Under the pieces are notes generated by a model. It saw nothing but the letters and a program-made list of their open reading frames with translations. It made no database searches and was not told where the DNA came from. Both the position numbers and the translations under genes were made by a program. From Kingdonia uniflora (Eukaryota; Streptophyta; Magnoliopsida; Ranunculales; Circaeasteraceae), in assembly GCA_014058105.1 (NCBI GenBank), contig JACGCM010002885.1, forward strand, positions 1-64,000: DNA of 64,000 nucleotides, written 5' to 3'. Shown one piece after another: positions 45,669 through 55,856 of this stretch (position 1 is the stretch's first letter; every line of letters begins with the position of its first letter).

Positions 45669-47374
45669 CTGAAAAATTGGTAAACATTAAAAAGCTTAAA
45701 TATTAACAAGAACTACAGGGATATTAAGAACTAAAAGTATAGATAAACAATGTCAGCAGCAAAGCGAACATCTAACCATGAAGCATGTTTGTCATTGCGA
45801 TAACAAAATTCAGATGAAGTACATCATTTATTTTTGAATGAATACTCTATTTTTTATTGATCAAAGCCATGGGTCTAAACAAGTCTCAACGAGAACGACT
45901 ATAGTCCCCTAGGGGGGAAATGCGTAAGCAACACTAATCCTAGACTCAAGGGATAATCTGTACAGGTACTCACCCATCAATATTACCAACCAATTTCCCG
46001 CAAAACAGCCAATTCATCTTACTCCGTGAATAAGGTAACCCTTTAATGTCTACGATGAGTTTTTCCACTCATGCACCTTTACACTAAAAGTAAGATTTTT
46101 GAACTGCATCTATACTTCCCCCATCACTGACTTTGCAAATGAATGAACGACCATAGTGTCCACCCATAGGGAACAAGCACACATAGGCCGGCTGGCAGTC
46201 AAATCCGCTAGTGAATATGGGTGACCCAACTTAAGTAAACCGACTAAACAAAGAACTTCTACACCTCTTAAATCTCCCAACAATGTAGCACTAGATGATT
46301 AGCCAACACTGCACTTGTTTCACGTACGTAATAAAAACTGTAACGCACACTTCCTTGCTATTAAGTGTCCACTTCCCAGGAAACGATCTATCCTAGAATC
46401 ACTGTTCAAGCGAATAAGATTGCAAATAAGTGGGTTCAAATGCAAAATGTGGGTTCAAAGGATAGTAAGGTTGCAAATAAGGCTATAACTTTTAACTAGA
46501 AACTTGTCATGCTCGGCATAAATTTCATACTCTTCTTTCCTCCAATTTGAGCAACTTATCTTCACCCTCTTTATCAAGAACGCCATGATACACATCCTCA
46601 GTTTTCAAGAATTCTTCTAAGAGCTATAAATCCACATGACCAGTGACCTGAGTCTAACCATAAAGGAACATGCAAATATCTTGTTGTCTTTGAGATAACA
46701 CATGCATCCGGAATATCATGCATTACATAGGGCACCCAACACAAGTTGCAGTCCCAAACTAGCCCTGCTCCTTCTTCGCATGAAAGACTACCACCTAATT
46801 TGTAATTGTAATTTACGTTGAAAAATCCTTCACAGAGAGTACACCCATAACATGTTCTAATTGGTTTGAATCCTCAATCCCTCATATATTTTCCCAGTAA
46901 AGTAACTACTCAGTTTCTCCACGATTTTCCCTCTTCTTCAGCACACCTCCACCACTCCATTTAATCCTAATCCCTTGATACCGCCAAGAGTATTTTCAAC
47001 CTCAAGCAAGTTTCATTGTAACACTCCTTGGTTAAACCATCTGAAGTGCTCTAACTTTCCTATCCTGCATTAGAGCCTTAAGCTTCAACTTCCATCCCCA
47101 CCTTAAACTTCAACTTCCCTATCCTACATTAGAGCCTTAAGCTTTAACTTCCATCCCCACCTTTATGATGGGCATTCCTAGAGAATGCAAACTAATGACC
47201 CCCAAGGAATGATTGGAGTTTGAAGTTAAGAGTAAATAATTAAAAAGAAGAGTGAGTGGGTTTACGTATCCACTCTCCACCACTAAAATCAATAAGGGAA
47301 GATTTGAAGATGCTTTATCACTATGAATTACTAAAACACATCCATAAAACAACGGTAAAAGGATGAAGATTTAC
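45669..47374. other. HAK intron 3
   Basis: A 1.7-kb intron between HAK exons 3 and 4. A local duplication of CTTCAACTTCC-TATCCT / TAGAGCCTTAAGCTT words lies near 47,060-47,150. No gene recognised. Confidence 0.5.
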
Positions 47375-47941
47375 ATTTGTGATGCCCTTTTGCCAATTGG
47401 AGCTCGAGACCCGAAACCGCAGAAAAAACTGAGCAAATCAACAGAACAAGTTTAAGAAATCAATCGGTAACTTAAATTCAAGTAAATAGTAACAAAAAAG
47501 GAAAAAAAAAATACCAGAAATGGCCGGAGTGAGGACTCCACCACCAATAACCATACAAGTTCCAATCAAAGCAAGAACTAGCAATACCCTCTGCAACACC
47601 CTATGCTTCTCCAATGTGGATTTCAGTTTCAACCCAACATTCGTTGCCGGTCGCCCATCACTACTATCTTTATACGCCGATAACTCCTCATCCGCAACTT
47701 GTCCATTAGGCAAGAAACTCACTTTCGCATGCCGACACAACTTAGAATACAAAGCAAACGTCCCTCCCTCGCCATTATCATCCGCTCTAAGTATAATAAA
47801 CACATACTTATGCAATGGTACCAGCGTAAGAGTCCAGAATACAAAAGACAAAACCCCGTAAAAAATTTCATTCGTATCCGAGTGTTGAATATCATCAGCA
47901 AAAGTACTCTTGTATACATAAAGAGGTGAAGTACTCAAATC

Positions 47942-47955
47942 TCCATAGTCCATAG
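47942..47955 (-). repeat. 7-bp tandem duplication that frameshifts HAK exon 2
   Basis: The coding strand reads GTCTATGGACTATGGAGATTTG, in which CTATGGA is repeated perfectly. One copy restores the family sequence [10 protein letters not shown]. Two copies shift the frame after codon 37 or so. Such short perfect duplications arise by slippage or as a transposon footprint. Confidence 0.9.
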
Positions 47956-48154
47956 ACAACCCCTAAACCCTGATAAGCTAATGTTAACACAGTCCTCCAA
48001 GATTCCTTCTACACCAAACACAAAACCAATACGAAATCAAAAACTAGAGAACACCCATTACTCAAAAACAAAGATTATACATTGGGGTTTAACATTTAAG
48101 CAATAAAGAAGTTACCTTTACATGATTCCGAGAAACCCCATACTCAAGATCCAT

Positions 48155-48427
48155 GTTTGAACACCTCAGAACCTCATAAAAACCATTTACAGTATATGGA
48201 GAATCAAAGAACACCCAGATATAGAAACAAACACCTTTCTAATAAGTTCTCACTTATATGCAAACAAAACAACAGGGGATAATTAAAAGTTACAATTTTT
48301 AATTAGTCTCTCACCATACCAAGAGAGCTCAACAACCATGAATCCTCAAAGGCAAAGACCAAAATCCAAAACCCAAATATTAGAAAAAGATTAAAGGTTG
48401 AAATGTGGTGAGAGTAGTTGAAGAAGC
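48155..48427 (-). promoter_or_regulatory. HAK 5' leader/proximal promoter, cut by the MULE
   Basis: About 280 bp between the HAK start codon and the MULE target duplication. No TATA or core elements could be assigned with confidence. The original upstream DNA now resumes at 60,049, after the 11.6-kb insertion. Confidence 0.55.
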
Positions 48428-48436
48428 TATATTAAA
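48428..48436 (+). repeat. Target-site duplication, left copy (TATATTAAA)
   Basis: TATATTAAA lies immediately left of the terminal GGGAGAGGATTTAGA and is repeated exactly at 60,040-60,048 beyond the right terminus. Nine bp is the Mutator-superfamily length. Confidence 0.95.
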
Positions 48437-48566
48437 GGGAGAGGATTTAGACACTCAAAAGCCAAACACTAAGGTCTCACTGAAGCACAACCTGGCTCTC
48501 AAAATTGGCATTTCCTATAAGGGAAATGAGATGGAAAATTAGGGGTCCTACCTGCCCCACTCTCTC
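48437..48566 (+). repeat. MULE left terminal inverted repeat
   Basis: Starts GGGAGAGGATTTAGACACTC. The best-conserved inner part, GCTCTCAAAATTGGCATTTC through CCTGCCCCACTCTCTCTC, matches the right end in inversion with a few differences. The middle part (48,456-48,500) is more diverged. A (TC)n-rich leader follows up to about 48,860. Confidence 0.93.
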
Positions 48567-49038
48567 TCTCTCTCTTCCTCTGTCCTGTAACTGGCAGACG
48601 TTTCCCTCTCTTTTCAAATTACGAGTAACTCACATTTAATGTTGTGTCTCCCCACTTTCTCTCTTTTACACACTCTCACTCTTTCTCTCTGCAAACAAAC
48701 CAAAAACCATTTCCCTCCAAACTTCTCTCTCACTCACTCTGTTTCTCTCACTCTCACGAACAGTTTCACTCTCTCTCACTCACAGCGTCTCCTCTCACGA
48801 ACAGTTTGTGGTTTCTCTCTCACTCTCTCTTTTTCTCACTGTCTCGTAATTAGAGACTGTCATTTTGTTTGATTTTCTATTTCGGGTTGAGAAGGTAATT
48901 ACTTCAATGAGGGGATTCAAAGACATTGTTTAGAGGAAAGGAAGGATTGGTGTCTACTTCAAGGTAATTCAAATCCCATTCCGTTAATATCGTGAAATTA
49001 GACAATAAATAACTGAAATTGCAATACAATACTGCATG

Positions 49039-49502
49039 ATTCTCGATTTCGAGAATATTTGACATGTCCCAAACATATAAGCACAAATACAATAGTGTTA
49101 AACCTAAATAGCTCCAATTGCAATACAATACTGCATGATTATCGATTTCGACAGTATTGGACATGTAAACATATAAGCATAACTACAATCTTCTATTCTA
49201 CATATAATATTGTCGAATTCGACAATATTATATGTACATAACTAATATTGAACTTGGTAAATTGTCGATTTCGACAATATTCCATATCAATATCTCCAAC
49301 CACTATAAAATTGTCGAATTCGAGTATTTTATGGTAGATTTGTGTTATTAACAGGACTCCATTTTAATAAGTCCAAATTTTCAAATGAGACAAATAACAT
49401 TGTTGACTTGGACTTGTTAAAATGGAGTCTAAATTGTCGAAATCGATAATTTTCAAGTGCACTTGCCCTTTTTGTTTACATAATATTCTCGAAATCGATA
49501 AT
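49039..49502. repeat. Palindrome cluster 1 (7 copies), upstream of the PMD-OTU gene
   Basis: Copies of ATTGTCGANNTCGACAAT or near forms start at 49,039, 49,138, 49,209, 49,261, 49,310, 49,433 and 49,485. The tightest run (49,209-49,327) has spacings of 52 and 49 bp. The cluster ends 55 bp before the predicted start codon at 49,557, where a promoter would lie. Confidence 0.93.
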
Positions 49503-51108
49503 TAGCATGTGCAATTATACTGATTCTTTGAACAATAAATTGTGTACAGGTAAACAATGAATGACAAAGTGCCTCCAACCGCTTCGAATAGAAGAAAAAG
49601 AGAGTTGGCCAGAGAAGGAGATTTAGTTACCTATAAGAGAAAAAGAAAAACTATTGACCCAACCACAGTCGTCCCTCCTAACACCGTTGAAACTGCTAAT
49701 GAGGGTATTAGTGAACCAGTACCTCCAAATGAGTCTGCTCAACCTGCTTTGGAAGCTCAACTTCAGTATGCGGAAGCTGTGAATATTCCCCATGGTTCTG
49801 AATTTGATACAGAGTCTGCCCAAGCCGCTTTGAGAGCTCAACCCCCGCTCCCAAATGTTTCCCTTGATCCAGATGTGAATATTCCTATTGTTGGGGGTAT
49901 TCTGAAAGCGAGGGGGCTACAAGCAACGAAGACGAGGCCCTAGTGATAGAAGCTTATTAAGAAGCTTCAGATTCCATAGAGTGAGGTCGATCGCGCTAGG
50001 GCAGGTATATTGTTTAATGGAATCCCTTATTTAATTATGTTTTGTTATTCCTATTAGTTATATTTTGTTTACATAATTGCCATTATTGCTCAGGAGAAGC
50101 TTCCGCTGCGTGTTCACCATCACCAGCCTTCGTGGGACCTTACAAAGGAACCACAAGCGGTCCAAGATTATGTTAAGTTGAAGGGTTTGGATAGGATTGG
50201 GGCCATATCCTACAACTTTGGGCTGATTTTTGCTTTTGGGGAACGTTGGCAGCCGAAAACTAACACTTTCCACTTCAAATGGGGTGAGATGACTCCAACT
50301 TTGGATAACGTGGAGCAATTGGTTGGGTTGCGTGCAGATGGTGATGCCACGATCATTGCCGGGAGCTGGGGATTCCCTGCGCTTGCGGAGGTTTTTGAGA
50401 ACAATCTCCTGCAAGGTCTAAAAGCATTCAAGGCTCTGAAAGCTGGGGGTGCTGGAAATTCATTGTCACTGAAGAAACTGAGAGAGCACTATGTCTACAA
50501 GTTGGGGAAGGTTCTCAGTGACGGTACCGCTATAGCTGCAAAGAAAAATAAGGGGTTAACAGCCAAGTCTGTTGCCCGTGCTTATATGTTGTATGTCTGT
50601 GGCTCCTTTCTATTTCCTACGAAGAAGGGCACAGATGTCAGCGCACGGTACCTTGACCTGTTTGCCAAGGACAAGGTCGCGAAGAAGTGGTCATGGGGAT
50701 CATCAGTTCTGGCTCACATGTATTACAATTTGGGTGCAACATCTCGAGATGATGGGAGGCAAGTTGCATACTGTACCACGCTATTCGAGGTGATTCCATA
50801 CTCATTTTTGTAACTGTTTTAACATATGCCTTCAACCTCTTGACTAATTTTATTTTGTTTCTCATTATCTATGTAGTCGTGGATCTTTGCACATTTCCCA
50901 AAGCTTGTTGGGATCCCTAAGGAGATGGACTCCGACGCATATGAGCACTGCACTTGTTGGAAATGGGACGCATCCGTTACGGATAGATACGCTGCTCCAG
51001 CTTTGCTCATGTTTAGGGAGGCATTGAACAAGTACAAACTAGAGGATGTAAGTTCATTAACCTGTTACACTGTATGATATTTGACTTAGTAGATTACACT
51101 GCTAGGAA

Positions 51109-51278
51109 ATTGTCGAAATCGACAATACTGACTATGTGCATCTACTATTGTATATATCATATTGTCGAATTCGACAATATATAAGCATAACTCTAATGGC
51201 ACTTGAGAAATTCTCGATTTTGAAAATAATGCATCTGATAAACTACAAGTCCACTATTATATTGTCAAATTCGACAAT
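51109..51278. repeat. Palindrome cluster 2 (4 copies), intron 3 of the PMD-OTU gene
   Basis: Copies start at 51,109, 51,161, 51,210 and 51,261, with spacings of 52, 49 and 51 bp. The third (ATTCTCGATTTTGAAAAT) and fourth (ATTGTCAAATTCGACAAT) carry substitutions. Confidence 0.92.
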
Positions 51279-52168
51279 TTGATTAAATCCTTCTCAGGAC
51301 TACTGGAAAAATTATTCAACTTAATGGTGTCATAATACATTTCATTCATTTTTCATGTTGGTTGTTTGGGACCCATACAAAAATAAAAGGGATTCCGCAC
51401 ATGCGTTCAAGGAGTTCACGTTCTTTTATGGTGTATCAGCTTCTCCAGATCATGTTCAATCCTACTACCCAAATAGGGTTGTGCGGCAGTTCAATCGAGA
51501 ACAAGGCATCCCTAGAAAGCGGCTGATCACTGAGATTTTGAACCTATGGAGCGCAGAAAGCCCGTGAAAATTCAACCCTATGTATGAGTGGGTTGATTGC
51601 TTCTCTGGCCAAAAGTGGAAGGACTTTGTTTTCAAGAAGGCGGATAGGGGGAGGAGGGTACGAGAGGGGCCTTTAGTATGTACGGAGGGATACTTGGAGT
51701 GGTTTGCCTCCGTCTCATAGACTACGATTTGTCCCATTGCTGTTGACCTGACTGCAGATGATGATGCTGGAGTTCATCAAAGAAAGGAAGCCACTGTCAA
51801 TGAGCATGGTGACACCCCCGTGTGCCATTCTCAAGATGTTGCTGAACAATATGATGCATCGGTTAGTACATTTTACAACCATATTTATCTCACTTGCCTT
51901 CTATTCTATTCTATTCAATTCAAAAATACTATTGTCTAATATTCTGTTAACTTGTAGCATCATGAGCACTCTAGTCGATCTCCAAATATAAACATAAATG
52001 ACCAGCAAATCACAACACTAAATGGCCAGATTCAGAAGCTCAAGGAGGATAAAGAGAAGGAGTCTGAAGCGAATATCAATCTAAGAGAGGCCCTCAAAGA
52101 GAAGGTCAGTCGTACTTATCTTTAGTTGTGCATAATGTGCGTTTTATTAATATTTATTAGTATAAGTA

Positions 52169-52320
52169 ATTATCGAGTTCGACAATTATTACAGTATACG
52201 TGCAAGTGAACAAAGGTAAATTGTCGAATTCGACAATTTTCACAGTTATTCTGAAAACTGTCATATATGTCTTATTGTCGAACTCGACAATTACATAATA
52301 TTATTGTCGATTTCGACAAA
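52169..52320. repeat. Palindrome cluster 3 (4 copies), intron 5
   Basis: Copies start at 52,169, 52,220, 52,274 and 52,303, with spacings of 51, 54 and 29 bp. The centre dinucleotides differ (GT, AT, AC, TT) while the arms stay constant. Confidence 0.92.
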
Positions 52321-53642
52321 AACACATAAACTTATCTAAATGTTTTATGTCAATTTAACCTCAGACAAGTGAATGTGATCTGCTTAAAGACACCATTGAA
52401 CAAATGAAGGCGGAGATTGAACTAAAGCGTGTAGTTGACGAGCAATGTGCACTAGAGTTTGCAGATCTTCCAAGGCAGTTAGATGCGAAGGTAAGTTCTT
52501 AGGCAGATATCATTATCGCATCCATTGTTTGTTTTTGTCAAAATCCTAATTTTCCTTGTCAAATTTATGTTTGTAGATATTAGAGTACAAAAATTTGGAG
52601 GAAAAAAATACAAGTTTGGAGGCAGAGTTAAGGCAAAAATTTGGCCTTGAAGACTGTAATCAAAGCTTATCTGTTGAGTTGAATAAAAAGGTAATGAGTT
52701 TAATACAAAGGTAATAGTATTGAGTGTCTCTAACCCCTAAGTACTTATAGTCTTCCATTAATTATTCTTGCATCTGGCGTAATTATGTTGTCCCCAATGT
52801 GTACAGTGTAAAGAGATCGAGTCACTAAAAGCGGTAAATGCGCTTTTGTTGGAGCAGTTAGACTTGCAACTTCCTCCAGCTACACCTGTGAGTTTACCAA
52901 AATTCAATAATGTTTAATTATTTGTCTCTTATTTGTAAGTCTGGTAACATTGTTCTTGTGCTCATGTTTTGAACAGCTTGCTATGCTACAATCACATCAG
53001 CCTGTGCTAGACACAACCCTAGCAAAGAAGTATGAGGACTTGTTGGCTGCACATGAGGTTATTAAGAAGAAGTTGATTGCCAAAGAAGATTTTGTTAGTC
53101 ATTCAAAATGAATGAAATTAATTGAAGTTAGTGAATTGGAGTTTGTGTTTGATAATAGTGATTTAAAACTTAATTTTGTGTACGAACTTAGTGAATTGAT
53201 AATAGTGAATTTAAGTTTCATTTTGGGGGTTCATTTTGTGTACGATTTTTGTGTACGAGTTTGTGTTTGATTATCCCAAAATCAGATGTACGAATTTAGT
53301 GAATTGATAATAGTGAATTTAAGTTTCATTTTGGGGGTTCATTTTGTGTACGAGTTTGTGTTTGATTATCCCAAAATCAGATGTAGTATTCATTTTGGAT
53401 TCCATGCTCAATATAGGTTCACCCCTGCTCAAAATCAAATGTAGTACCCAAAATCACATTTAAATGAACTGGAGTTATATAGCTCATCTCCTTTATGTAT
53501 TTGGAACAGATAATGATCTGGACATCCAAGTATAAGAAAGAAGCATTGAGATATACGGAGGAAACTAACCATCTCGTAAACTCCCCCGCCCATCCTTCTG
53601 ATTTATATGGAATGTTGATTTTAATGTTAGATATTTTTACAG

Positions 53643-53983
53643 CGACGGAATGTGGTTAATGCTGAAGAGAGGATGAAGTCTTTAGAAATAAATAACAATG
53701 AATGGGTATGTCTTATTCCTAACTCTTGTTCATATTTGAGACTGCTATGTGTAATGCATGGTTTCAAAATCATGTTATTGAAACTTGGTATTGTCGAATT
53801 CGACAATTAAGAATTTTATTTCGAGTTGTGCATGGTAAATATTGTCGAACTCGACAATTTAGATAATGTTCATGTTCATACCAAGTCTATTTATCGTAAT
53901 GTTGGAGTTTTTTTTTTCAGCATAAGAAACTAGTTAATTCAGAAGAGAGGAAGAAGACTTTGGAAGTAGATAACAATGAATGG
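53643..53983 (+). repeat. Duplicated 63-bp exon in the PMD-OTU gene
   Basis: Exons 53643-53705 (VVNAEERMKSLEINNNEW) and 53921-53983 (KLVNSEERKKTLEVDNNEW) have equal length and phase and similar sequence. The following introns are also alike (GTATG...AATGCATGGTTT), so a unit of about 278 bp was duplicated together with its palindromes. Confidence 0.85.
53790..53858. repeat. Palindrome cluster 4 (2 copies), between the duplicated exons
   Basis: Copies start at 53,790 (ATTGTCGAATTCGACAAT) and 53,841 (ATTGTCGAACTCGACAAT), 51 bp apart. Confidence 0.93.
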
Positions 53984-54051
53984 GTATGACATATTCATAA
54001 CTGTTGTACCTATTTGAGATTGCTCTATTCAATGCATGGTTTGAAGACATA

Positions 54052-54204
54052 GTTGTCGAATTCGACGATTACTATCTTCATATTGTCGAATTCGACAATA
54101 TTGGTAATCTATATTTCCACTTGGACGATACATAATTTTCGAGTTCGACAATTATGGCACTGTAATTGGAATTATGGATACCCAATATTGTCGAATTCGA
54201 TAAT
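54052..54204. repeat. Palindrome cluster 5 (4 copies), before the OTU-like exon
   Basis: Copies start at 54,052, 54,082, 54,135 and 54,187, with spacings of 30, 53 and 52 bp. They lie in the intron that precedes the last exon at 54,251. Confidence 0.92.
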
Positions 54205-55451
54205 ATTGCTATAATATTACTGTCTGTTATAATATGAGGACTTGTTGCAGGAGGTTTGGCGTTAAGCATTGAAGAAGGCACTCGCAAGTGAAGGGATGGG
54301 AGGCATGGGGGACCCAACCTTCGAAGAACTTTTTGAGCAGAATGAAAGATTCTTCACAATAGCGCAGCAAGGACCCAAGGTAGATTATCAAGAGGACTTG
54401 GTTTCCACGGCGGTAAACCTTGAAAATGTTGTCATTGCTAGGAGGGAGAAAATGGCTAAGAAGAAGAAGATGCAAGAACTTTTATTCCAACCGTGGACGA
54501 AGTATCTTGTAGATGTTCGTGGTATCGAAATCAGTGATAACAATTCTGGTTTTAGGGTTACCGCTACGATTCAGCACCAGAGCCAACATAGATTCCCAGA
54601 TGTAATAAAATCATTGAAGACCTTTCTCTGCAAGGACCCCACATTCTGGAAAAGTATCTTCAGCCAAACATTGGGTATATAAATCACTGCGGACAGGGAG
54701 AATACGTACCAAATTCTGTTGCAGACGTGTTCTTATGGTCATCAACATGTAGAGTATAGGCATATGACACATTTACTAGCCACCTACTATGAGAAGGTTG
54801 TGGTCTTCATTAGCCACACTAAAGCATATACATTTTTACCCCTGTTTTGGGCACGCAAAAGAAATACTACTTCAAATGAGGAGAGATTCCAAAACCTAGT
54901 TATGGATACTAGTAAGTATTGGTGGTTTGGTTTGAGGGCAGACAACCATTTCGTTCGCTTGATACCAAGGTTCGATGCACCAATACCTCCACTTTCTACT
55001 ATTTTCTACAGTCATGTAAATCTAGAAATTCCTCTGGGTTTCCAGAAAGAACAACTGACTAGGTATTTTGATGTGAGAGTAAGGAACTTCAGGGCATTAC
55101 TTAGAGAACACAAGTGTCAGGGGTATAGAGTTAATGACATGGTTGATGTTGGTTTTTCGACAATCAAATAGGGTTGTCGACCAAATCTTTGCATATGACA
55201 GTTATGTTACATCAATGTTTATCACAGTATATAATTTTTTTCCCTTTTTGTATATGACAGTTCATTTAGTTCAATGTTTATCACAGTATATAATTTTTGG
55301 TATAACACTCTATTGTTAATTCATTTTTGTAGTATATCAATTTCTGTTATGTCATATGAATCTCATTTTTAACTTTCCCCTCTTCAAAATGTACATTTTG
55401 CCTCTTAAGAATATTTTAACAGTGCACTTGAGTGTATCTAAAAATTGAAAT

Positions 55452-55626
55452 TTTGTCGATATCGACAATACTTTAGTGTATATGGTTACTTACAATGTAC
55501 AATATTGTCGATTTCGACAATTGTAGTAGTATATTTCCAATTATGCATTTATAATATTGTCGAACCCGACAATATTACAATGGGTAGTTAGTTTTCTAGG
55601 TATATAATATTGTCGAAATCGACAAT
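55452..55626. repeat. Palindrome cluster 6 (4 copies), between the two convergent genes
   Basis: Copies start at 55,452, 55,504, 55,556 and 55,609, with spacings of 52, 52 and 53 bp, the most regular run in the element. They lie between the OTU-like stop and the transposase stop. Separated half-sites (TTCGACAA, TTGTCGAC) also overlap the end of the OTU-like reading near 55,157-55,182. Confidence 0.93.
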
Positions 55627-55856
55627 TTAAGGCAGTATTTTCAACAATATACAAATTCATAGAGGGTGGGGGTGCATAAAGCAATACAATCCTTAAGCTG
55701 TATATAATTCATTGATATTTTAACCGTGAAACACAGCATTGCTATTGTCCTAAATTTCAATTACAGAGCAAATATAATGTTGAATCAACGTACTAATTTC
55801 TCAATAATAATCATTACATATTTATTAGTCAACGAACGTGAACTCCTTTTGGGATA

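Larger units (their letters stand above)
38898..48154 (-). pseudogene. HAK/KUP/KT potassium transporter, recent pseudogene
   Basis: Eight exons of a plasma-membrane K+ transporter, 5' to 3': 48154-48116, 48008-47515, 47428-47375, 45668-45408, 45306-45254, 41042-40919, 40830-40576, 39922-38898. Motifs: [113 protein letters not shown], and the C-terminal [20 protein letters not shown]. All splice sites are intact. It is broken by a 7-bp duplication in exon 2 (47942-47955) and by three stops in the last exon: TGA for Trp (39669), TAA for Glu (39450) and TGA for Gly (39417). About seven codons are also missing after TCLMFLVIL. Without the 7 bp the exons total 2,298 nt, a multiple of three, so decay is recent. 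A MULE sits about 280 bp upstream of the ATG. Confidence 0.93.
49557..55171 (+). pseudogene. PMD - coiled coil - OTU-like fusion gene of the MULE
   Basis: Thirteen exons: 49557-50004, 50094-50789, 50877-51047, ~51358-51861, 51958-52104, 52365-52490, 52577-52690, 52807-52887, 52977-53093, 53510-53575, 53643-53705, 53921-53983, 54251-55171. All later exons are phase 0. Exon 1 opens with a basic segment (RRKRELAREGDL, KRKRK). PMD: GPSDRSLLRSFRFH, LKGLDRIGAISYNFGLIFAF, WGEMTPTLDNVEQLVGL, SVARAYMLYVCGSFLFPT, WSWGSSVLAHMYYNLG. Exons 5-12 encode heptad-like helices. The last exon resembles OTU cysteine proteases: DNNSGFR where GNCGFR is expected, and DNHFVRL for the His motif, so the nucleophile Cys is Ser. 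Damage: frameshift in a G-run near 49,913, no AG acceptor at exon 4, stops at 51,565, 51,718, 54,263 and 54,680. The fusion is inferred from phases; two separate genes are possible. Confidence 0.72.

Noticed and set aside
47520..47861. 113-codon open frame on + over HAK exon 2
   Set aside because: Antisense shadow of a clear HAK/KUP exon; no domain of its own.
48639..48872. Ser/Thr/Leu-rich 77-codon frame on + inside the left MULE end
   Set aside because: Translation of a pyrimidine-rich (TC)n leader; no codon structure.
49209..49226. ATTGTCGAATTCGACAAT as a cloning linker or artefact (EcoRI site at the centre)
   Set aside because: Most other copies lack GAATTC at the centre, and the motif is spread over 10 kb in phased clusters.
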